64,000 nt of DNA from CAVPCZ01 sp963702445 (GTDB lineage: Bacteria > Bacteroidota > Ignavibacteria > UBA10030 > UBA6906): positions 186,001-250,000 of the forward strand of contig CAVPCZ010000010.1 of the NCBI GenBank assembly GCA_963702445.1, read 5' to 3'. The notes below the pieces were generated by a model that was not told the origin of the DNA, ran no database searches, and saw only the letters and a program-made list of their open reading frames with translations. Shown piece by piece: positions 57,705 to 64,000 of this stretch (the stretch's first letter is position 1; each line of letters opens with the position of its first letter). Position numbers and translations under genes: made by a program.

Positions 57705-58670
57705 TTATTCGCGCAGAGAAGCGCGTACGTCCGATTGTGCCTGATACGTCGTGTCGCCCGGAGTCTCGTGACCCTGCCCTGCCCGTGGAGGTATAGACCG
57801 GGGGGTCTTCTTCCTGCGCAAACCAATGGCGGCGGCCACCCGTATCTTGGTCGGCAGCGGGACGTGCGCCCGCCGCGTAAACACATCGTACCGGTTGACT
57901 TCCACGGCGTCCAGGATTTTGCTGTAGAGCGTGCTCATCAGCTCGGCGCAGAACCGGGAGCCGTCATCGGGAATCATCGCGATACCCGGACCGGCTGACC
58001 GGTAGTACGAGCGCGCACGGATTACCTGGAACTCCAGCAGCGCCCGCAATGGACCCTCCGGACGCCCGGCGTGAAGATCGCTTTCGCTCACGCCGAACCG
58101 CGTCAACTCATCCTGCGGCAGGTAGATGCGGCCCATGCGCAGGTCTTCACCCACGTCCCGGAGAATATTGGTCAACTGCATTGCCGTTCCGAGTTCCGCC
58201 GCATGACGCAGAGCCCCGGGAGTGGAGACGCCGAAAATCCGGGCCATGATCAGTCCCACGACCGAAGCGACGCAATAGCAGTACTCCTCGAGCTCTGCGA
58301 ATGTGGCGAAGCGGGACTTGAGCAGATCCATTTCCACGCCGCGAAGGAGGTCGAGAAAGCAGTCCCGCGGAATGCCGAACGCACGGACGGTCGTCCGCAA
58401 GGCCAACCACCGTCCGGCGTCGGCCGGACCGTCATACACATCATGAAGCTCATCCCGCAACTCTTCGAGCAAGACCACCGCCCGGCTCCGCTCTGCAGGA
58501 TCATTTCCGGCATCATCCACGATATTGTCCGCGCGGCGGCAAAACGCATACACCGCATATGCCGCCTCCCGTTTTTCGCGCGGAAGGACATGCGATGCAA
58601 AGTAGAACGTCTTTGCATAGTGCCGCGCGTACAGACGGGCCTGATCAAATGTGTCGACCGAATGTCCCAC
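57705..58670 (-). CDS. crtB: Phytoene synthase
   Basis: A 321-residue squalene/phytoene synthase condensing two GGPP to phytoene. Key motifs: KTFYFASHVLPREKREAAYA, the first Asp-rich box CRRADNIVDD, YCYCVASVVGLIMARIFG, and the second box AMQLTNILRDVGEDLRMGRI, then YLPQDELTRFGVS. Downstream crtE begins within 30 bases of its stop. A C-terminal extension of about 30 residues, rich in R, P and T, is not conserved. Confidence 0.94.
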   Translation of the reverse strand: MGHSVDTFDQARLYARHYAKTFYFASHVLPREKREAAYAVYAFCRRADNIVDDAGNDPAERSRAVVLLEELRDELHDVYDGPADAGRWLALRTTVRAFGIPRDCFLDLLRGVEMDLLKSRFATFAELEEYCYCVASVVGLIMARIFGVSTPGALRHAAELGTAMQLTNILRDVGEDLRMGRIYLPQDELTRFGVSESDLHAGRPEGPLRALLEFQVIRARSYYRSAGPGIAMIPDDGSRFCAELMSTLYSKILDAVEVNRYDVFTRRAHVPLPTKIRVAAAIGLRRKKTPRSIPPRAGQGHETPGDTTYQAQSDVRASLRE

Positions 58671-58771
58671 GTTCTTCTATCCTCTGCCGATGCAACTCGC
58701 CTCTTTGACGGGCTCGCCGGGTTGGACCGGTCGGCGCAACCCCGTGCCCCTCGTGCCGCCCGGGAATTGAA

Positions 58772-59704
58772 CTACACTGCCTGTTGAGCAGCGCTGCTCC
58801 GGCGCCGGTCCTGCATGTACTGATCGATGTAGCTGTGAATGGCCCGGGAGGACCGCAGGAGCCCATTGTATATTTTTGTGTCCACGAGTTCGGCGGGAAT
58901 GCCGGCACCGCCCAGAATCACTTGTATGTTCCGGCTGCGGGCGGCTTCCGCAATATCCATAATATCCCGGCGGATCTGCCCGGGATCGGAGGCATGTGTA
59001 ATAGACAACGCCACCACCGATGGCTTGAGTTCCCCGATGGCATGAACAATGGCGTGCGAGGGTGTCCTCGCCCCGATATAGTGTGTGCTCCATCCTTCCG
59101 CCTCGAAAAGATACGAGGCACAACGCAACCCGATCTCATGCAGCTCATCGCCCAGGCAGGCGAAGAGCACAGACTCCTGCGTTTGCGGTTTTATAAGAAT
59201 CTCCGCCTGCAGACGGGCCAGCGCATCCAGCGTCTCGTACGATGCGCGATGCTCCTGACTGATGCCGATTTCCCCCTTTACCCAGCGCTCCCCGATTTCA
59301 GCCATGCCGGGGCGCAATACCAGATCGTAGATCTCCCACAACTGAATCCGGTGTTCGTACAGAAAGGAAAAGAATGTGTGCAGGTCCGACGGGTCCGGCG
59401 AAAGCGCCTTTTCGATAAATGCGCGCACAAGCTCGGGGAAGTCACGCCGCAGAATGGCCACCTGTATCGCCGACCCGAGCCCGTCATGATCGGGCATGGT
59501 GAGCGCACCGGTCGGCTCAAAGTTGTTATTCTCGGCAAACTCAATAACATTGCGGACAGGAAACTTTCTGTGGCCGCCCGGCGTCTTCTGGCACTTCAAC
59601 GTCCCTTCGTCCGCCCACCGTTTGACCGTGGTCTCCGTTACGTTGAACAGCCTTGCGACATCCACCGTGGAGAGTACCGTTTTATGCATGGGGACACCCG
59701 GCAT
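58772..59704 (-). CDS. carH: MerR-family, cobalamin-binding photoreceptor regulator (CarH-like)
   Basis: A 310-residue regulator. Residues 8-60 are a MerR winged helix (LSTVDVARLFNVTETTVKRW with KTPGGHRKFP). A B12-dependent helical bundle follows with W141 and EH at 151-152, the exact W-x9-EH signature of CarH, then a Rossmann B12 domain with GDELHEIGLR where His189 should bind cobalt, and VVALSITHASDP and ILGGAG segments. CarH tetramers with adenosylcobalamin repress carotenoid genes in the dark; light breaks the Co-C bond and releases DNA. Location between crtI and crtB indicates regulation of this operon. A start 15 bases downstream (ATG 59689) is equally possible. Confidence 0.92.
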   Translation of the reverse strand: MPGVPMHKTVLSTVDVARLFNVTETTVKRWADEGTLKCQKTPGGHRKFPVRNVIEFAENNNFEPTGALTMPDHDGLGSAIQVAILRRDFPELVRAFIEKALSPDPSDLHTFFSFLYEHRIQLWEIYDLVLRPGMAEIGERWVKGEIGISQEHRASYETLDALARLQAEILIKPQTQESVLFACLGDELHEIGLRCASYLFEAEGWSTHYIGARTPSHAIVHAIGELKPSVVALSITHASDPGQIRRDIMDIAEAARSRNIQVILGGAGIPAELVDTKIYNGLLRSSRAIHSYIDQYMQDRRRSSAAQQAV

Positions 59705-59761
59705 ATGAATGATGTGTTTTCAGCGATTTATGCGTTTCCTCCCGCCGGGCAAAAAAACCTC

Positions 59762-61249
59762 CTAAGGGGAAACATCCTCAAGCACACACTTCTCTGTTGC
59801 CTCTGCGCCCAGCAATACTCCGGGAACGCCGCCGCCGGGATGTGTTCCGGCACCTACAAAGTAGAGATTCCGAATCTCTTCACTTCTGTTGTGCGGACGA
59901 AAAAGCGCGCTCTGGGTCAGGCGCGGTTCGATGCTGAAAGCATTGCCGCGGAATGCGTTCAGCTGGCTCTGGAAATCGAGGGGAGTGAACATCTCGAGCA
60001 CCTCGATGTTCTTCCGGAGATCGGTCATGCCAAAGTCTTTTTCAAGGAAGTCCAGAATCTTCTCACGGTACGGAATGGCGGAGACCGTCCAATCCACGTT
60101 CCCTCCGAGATGCGGAACCGGCGAGAGCAGATACATGCTCTCTCCGCCGGGGGGCGCCATCGAAGGATCCGTGCGGGTCGGCACATGAAGGTAAAGCGAG
60201 AAGTCGTCGGGCAGGATTTTCCGCTCGAAGATATCATCCACCAGCCCACGGTAACGGTGGCTGAGAATCAGCGTGTGGTGCTTAAGCTGGGGATACTGCG
60301 TGCGCGTTCCGATATACAGGAGGAAACAGCTCATGGAAATATGCAGCCGGTCAAGCGCGCGGTCCGACCACTTACGCGTCCGGTGCTCCGGTTTGATCAG
60401 GTTGCGGTACACCCATGGGACATCACCGTTGGAGACCACGGCGTCGGCGGGATAGAACGAACCGCCGGACGCGAACACCCCGGGCCTTCCCGTCTTCCAC
60501 AACAATTTCATTCACCTCGGCGTTTGTCAGAATCGTCCCTCCAAGCTCGCGGAAGACACGTTCAAACGCCCTCACGAGGCTGTACATGCCGCCCCGGGCA
60601 AACCAGACTCCGCCCTCGCGCTCGAGGTACGGGATCATGATGTAGATCGATGGCGCGCGAAAAGGCGACCCGCCGATAAAAAGAGGGTGGAACGAAAACG
60701 CGAACCGGTTCCGTTCGTCCTGGAAGTACCTGCTGGCATAGCTGTACACCGGACGCAGACCACCCGAGACGGAGCGCACGCGGGGCGAAACGCAGAAAGG
60801 ACTTCCATGTAAGAAACGGCATGGACCCGAGTCCGTCGGTGATCACCGCATCGTAGACGCCGCTGGATGTCCTCAAAGAACCGATCATACTGTGACGCAT
60901 CGCCGGGATTGAATTTCGCCATCTCCTCCTTCATCCGTGCCGCATCGCCGGTGTAATCCATAAACGTCCCGTCGGCAAAATAGATCCGGTAGAACGGATC
61001 GAGGGGGACAAAATCCACATAGTCGCGCCTGGATTTGCCGGCGGCTTCAAACACCCTGTCGATGATGAACGGCGCGGTGACAAGCGAGGGGCCCATATCA
61101 AAGGTGTACCCCTTTTTCACGAGCTGGTAGGCGCGCCCGCCCACCTGAGCCCGCTTCTCGAAAATGGTCACGGCGAACCCTTTGGCCTGAAGGCGTATGG
61201 CCTCGGCAAGCCCGCCGAACCCTGAACCGATCACTGCTATACGCTTCAT
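59762..61249 (-). CDS. crtI: Phytoene desaturase CrtI, three frameshifts
   Basis: The FAD enzyme that desaturates phytoene to lycopene. ATG 61249 gives MKRIAVIGSGFGGLAEAIRL (dinucleotide fold), FEKRAQVGGRAYQLVKKGYT and FDMGPSLVTAP. Later blocks: VYDAVITDGLGSMPFLTWKS, GLRPVYSYASRYFQDERNRF, the FSFHPLFIGGSPFRAPSIYI box, PYLEREGGVWFARGGMYSLV, ADAVVSNGDVPWVY and the C-terminal YFVGAGTHPGGGVPGVLLG motif. Shifts occur near 60856-60866, 60772-60782 and 60478-60481 (a C run). All conserved blocks are present over about 495 residues, so the gene is probably intact in the organism. Confidence 0.88.
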
Positions 61250-61250
61250 G

Positions 61251-61293
61251 TATGAGTATTTCCGGGCAATGTGTCTGATACACGCTATGAATA
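61251..61293 (-). promoter_or_regulatory. Candidate crt operon control region with two direct repeats
   Basis: The plus strand reads TATGAGTA at 61251-61258 and TATGAATA at 61286-61293, i.e. two copies of TATGARTA starting 35 bases apart in the short region upstream of crtI. Between them is a GTGT-CTGAT-ACAC dyad. CarH-type regulators bind tandem repeats around the promoter in known cases, so these are candidate operators. I cannot place a -10/-35 with confidence. Confidence 0.3.
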
Positions 61294-61305
61294 CAATAAA
61301 GAACA

Positions 61306-61333
61306 CCGGCGGCCACCGAAGTGGTTCCGCCGG
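61306..61333 (-). terminator. Hairpin terminator after glgB
   Basis: CCGGCGG at 61306-61312 pairs with CCGCCGG at 61327-61333; inside, CCAC-TTCG-GTGG extends the stem around a stable TTCG loop on the minus strand. The minus strand continues with TGTTCTTTATTG. It lies 28 bases after the glgB stop and should separate glgB from the crt operon. Confidence 0.7.
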
Positions 61334-61360
61334 ACGGCATAGCCGCGGCAGAAAACGGAA

Positions 61361-63583
61361 TCAGGTCTCCCGGTCAAGGAAGAGCACCCCCAGCGGGGGG
61401 AGAGTCAGCGAAAGGGAATACGGCCTTCCGTGGCATGGAACGGCCTCGGCGTTCACCCCCCCGCCGTTTCCGGCGTTGCTGCCCCCGTAGATCGCGGAAT
61501 CGCTGTTCAGGACTTCCCGGTACCACCCGGGCTCCCGGACCCCTATGCGGTATCCGGACCGCGCAACAGGGGTGAAATTGCAGACCACAATGATGGAATC
61601 ATCCGGATCGTACGCCCGGCGCTCGAAGGAGATCACACTGGAAGCGCTGTCATGGAAATCCACCCATTCAAACCCGCTGTAGTGGAAATCCACGTCGTGA
61701 AGCGCCCGTCTGTGCGTGTACAGGCCGATGAGATCCTGCATCCAGCGGGTCAGACCCTGATGGGTATCCCACTGCAGCAGATGCCAGTCCAGGCTCTGGT
61801 CATGCTTCCATTCATCCCACTGTCCGAATTCTCCCCCCATGAACATCAGTTTCTTCCCCGGAAAGCCCGATCATGAGCCCGAACAGAAGCCCGCAGGTTG
61901 GCGAACTGCTGCCAGAGATCGCCCGGCATCTTGTTCAGCAGCGATCCTTTGCCGTGCACAACTTCATCATGGGACAGGGGAAGGATGAATCGTTCACTGA
62001 ATGCGTACAGAAGCGCGAATGTCAGATTGTGAGTGGTGATAGGAACGATACACGGGCTCTCGTGAAAAGTATTCCAGCATGTCGTGCATCCACCCCATGT
62101 TCCATTTCAGGTCAAAGCCGAGTCCGCCGAAGTGTACGGGCGTGGTCACCCCGGGCTAGGCAGTGGATTCCTCCGCAATCGTCAGCACGCCCGGGAAATA
62201 GTCGATGGAGAACGCTGTTCATCGTACGAAGCAAATCAATGGCCTCGAGATTCTCGCGCCCGCCGTACTGATTCGGGATCCACTCCCCTGCCTTCCTGGA
62301 GTAGTCAAGATAGAGCATCGAGGCAACCGCATCAATGCGAAGTCCGTCGATGTGGTACGCCTCCACCCAGAAGAGCGCGTTGCTGAGAAGGAAATTCCGG
62401 ACTTCGTGGCGCCCGTAGTTGAAGATGAATGTTCCCCAGTCCTGGTGCAGACCCTTGCGCGGGTCCTCATGTTCGTACAGGTGGGTGCCGTCAAAGAGCG
62501 CCCAGGGCGTGAGGATCCTGGGGGAAATGCGCGGGTACCCAGTCCAGGATCACGCCGATATCCGCCTGATGGCAGCGGTCCACCAAGTACATGAAGTCCT
62601 GCGGCGTGCCGAACCGGCTGGTCGGCGCAAAGTACCCGGTGACCTGATAGCCCCAGGATGCGTCAAACGGATGTTCCATGACGGGCATGAGTTCGATATG
62701 GGTGTAGCCCATCCGCTTGATGTACGGAATAAGCCGGTCGCCCAGTTCACGGTAGGTGAGCCAATCCCCGTCCTTCCCGACCTGCCAGGATCCGGGATGG
62801 AGTTCGTAGACCGCCATCGGACGGGAAAGCTGATCCCCCCTGCGCCGGTTCTCGAGCCACGCCCCGTCATGCCAGGTGTAGCCGCCGAGAAAATTCACCC
62901 GCGATCCCGTGCGCGGGCGGAGTTCCATTTCAAATCCGTACGGGTCGGTCTTGTCCATGACGAACCCGGTCTGGGTCTTCACCTGGAATTTGTAGAGCAC
63001 CCCTTCGGGAAGTCCGGGAATGAAGAGCTCCCAGATCCCGGATGATCCGAGCACGCGCATGGCATGGGCACGGCGGTCCCAGCCGTTGAAATCGCCGATC
63101 ACACTGACACTCCGTGCACCGGGGGCCCATACGGCAAACTGCACCCCGCCGATGCCGTTCACCTCCGCATAGTGCGCGCCGAGCTTCTCATAGATCCGGT
63201 GATGGTTCCCTCGCATTGAAGAGATACATATCCACATCGGTGAGGGTCGGCAGAAATGAATAGGAATCGTGGAACTCTTCGACCGCCCCGTCCGGCATGA
63301 TCTTCTTCAGCCGGTACGGCTGGATGTCTGTCAGGCCCGGAAGCAGCGCCTCGAAAAAACCGAGCTCATGCACCATCCCCAGCTCATGCTCACGCGCTTT
63401 CTTCTTTGCACCGCCTCCGGTGAGGATGACAAACACGCGCGCCGCATCGGGAAGGAAGGCACGGACGGCAACACGCGGCTTGCCATCCACTTCAACACGA
63501 TGCATGCCCAGCACGCGGAACGGATCGTAGTGGTCGGTATGAATAACGCGGTAGACTTCGTCGAGCGGTGCGGAGGTGTTCAT
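61361..63583 (-). pseudogene. glgB: 1,4-alpha-glucan branching enzyme GlgB, multiple frameshifts and one in-frame stop as read
   Basis: The reconstructed protein of about 740 residues has the GlgB order. N-terminus: HTDHYDPFRVLGMHRVEVDG. CBM48: VQFAVWAPGARSVSVIGDFN. Catalytic GH13 domain: MPVMEHPFDASWGYQVTGYF, GVILDWVPAHFP, YHIDGLRIDAVASMLYLDYS (nucleophile Asp), LTIAEEST (acid/base Glu), PLSHDEVVHGKGSLLNKMPG (stabiliser Asp), MFMGGEFGQWDEW. Frames change near 63208-63216, 62495-62525, 62197-62206, 62021-62035 and 61855-61862. A TAG at 62156-62158 replaces the tryptophan expected in ESTAWPGV. Because all catalytic residues survive, sequence error is as likely as true decay. It introduces alpha-1,6 branches into glycogen. 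Confidence 0.8.
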
Positions 63584-63899
63584 GGAATCACCGGATGCTG
63601 TTCACAATGAGAGAGGTTGTCGCGCCCCGGGCAGCGGAGCGCGGCGGCGAAGAGCGCTACCCGTTCCGTCCCGGCGGGCCGGCCGGGAGGACCATCACCG
63701 CACGGGCAATGACCGTCAGCAGGTGTACCGCCTTTCGGGGGATGCTTGTAGATACCACGGCACGGGGTTTTCAGCGCGGGAGAAAGATAACAAATGCGGA
63801 AGGAATCAGCAAGGAGGGCCTCCTCCTGCATGCTGCAAAGCGCACGCCACGCAGGAGGAGCCCCGGCCGGTCATCGATGAGGAATGCCCCGGAAGGGGG
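63584..63899. other. Non-coding region upstream of glgB with a strong inverted repeat
   Basis: About 316 bases with no supported gene. CTCCTCCTGC at 63820-63829 pairs exactly with GCAGGAGGAG at 63851-63860, with flanking GCC/GCC pairing possible and a 21-base spacer. It starts about 40 bases after the stop of the thioredoxin-like gene, so it may be that gene's terminator, although no T-run follows. The glgB promoter should lie in the remaining part. Confidence 0.45.
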
Positions 63900-64000
63900 T
63901 CAGTTCACGCCCAGCACACTCTTGATGGCGTCCTTGAATGACTCCTTCGGAAGGGCCCCCATCGCCATCTGGGGCTTACCATCCCTGGGCACGAACAGGA
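63900..64000 (-). CDS. Thioredoxin-like protein, C-terminal part (5' end outside window)
   Basis: The minus strand is open from the window end to a TGA at 63902-63900 and encodes about 32 residues: LFVPRDGKPQMAMGALPKES followed by FKDAIKSVLGVN. This resembles the last beta-strand and helix of thioredoxin-fold proteins (F-x-x-G-K-P, then a glycine and the K-x-x-L/F helix). The CxxC active site would lie beyond the window. Identification rests on a short piece. Confidence 0.5.
   Translation of the reverse strand, partial: LFVPRDGKPQMAMGALPKESFKDAIKSVLGVN

Noticed and set aside
58784..60640. 618-codon open frame on the plus strand opposite carH and crtI
   Set aside because: Antisense to two recognisable genes and without recognisable motifs.
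63580..63831. 83-codon frame on the minus strand before glgB
   Set aside because: No ribosome-binding site, no domain, ends inside the glgB start, and cysteine/proline-rich composition typical of a random frame.

Overview
The window is a 64 kb piece of GC-rich, densely coded bacterial chromosome. It looks like core genome from the Bacteroidota/Ignavibacteriota/Chlorobiota side of the FCB group. The evidence is a secreted subtilase ending in a T9SS-type sorting domain (NYPNPFNPSTTI motif), a DUF3078 outer-membrane protein, an OmpA protein with TSP3 repeats, and an 11-gene nuo operon without nuoEFG. This placement is an inference from gene content. I see no rRNA, tRNA, CRISPR array, prophage, transposase or replication origin.

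Layout: (1) 1-7.3 kb, plus strand: end of ruvC, ruvA, ruvB, an acetylating aldehyde dehydrogenase, OmpA/TSP3 protein, mscL, DUF3078 protein, 3-methyladenine glycosylase. (2) 7.4-22.4 kb, minus strand: secreted subtilase with a stand-alone homologue of its own propeptide, uvrA, a DUF58 protein, a tetratricopeptide-like lipoprotein, an RsmB-type methyltransferase, an isoaspartyl peptidase, clpB, dnaK. (3) 22.7-24.2 kb, plus: birA and coaX. (4) 24.3-35.1 kb, minus: nuoABCDHIJKLMN behind one strong sigma70-like promoter. (5) 35.2-42.3 kb, minus: small unknown genes, long-chain acyl-CoA synthetase, class I fumarase, queC, a phosphomimetic receiver protein, uppP. (6) 42.4-51.8 kb, minus: mutA, mutB, meaB, mce and a four-subunit biotin-dependent, Na+-translocating methylmalonyl-CoA decarboxylase. 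(7) 51.9-61.2 kb, minus: a carotenoid operon (crtI, carH, crtB, crtE, crtZ, crtYc, crtYd) that also carries a photolyase, two SRPBCC proteins, a VOC protein and a TIGR01777 epimerase. (8) 61.4-64 kb, minus: glgB and the 3' end of a thioredoxin-like gene.

How the parts work together: region 6 links succinyl-CoA to propionyl-CoA and should couple methylmalonyl-CoA decarboxylation to Na+ export (or run towards propionate assimilation). Biotin ligase (birA) would load its carrier subunit, and fumarase and complex I connect it to central carbon and electron flow. Region 7 should make cyclic carotenoids under control of an adenosylcobalamin photoreceptor of the CarH type, which fits co-transcription with photolyase. 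Cobalamin is therefore needed both for MutAB and for CarH.

Quality caveat: more than 20 single-base frameshifts, many in short homopolymers and many in genes that are normally intact (nuoC, nuoD, nuoH, nuoM, mmdB, crtI, glgB), make uncorrected sequencing or assembly indels the most likely explanation. Genes affected are reported over their reconstructed span with the lesion positions.
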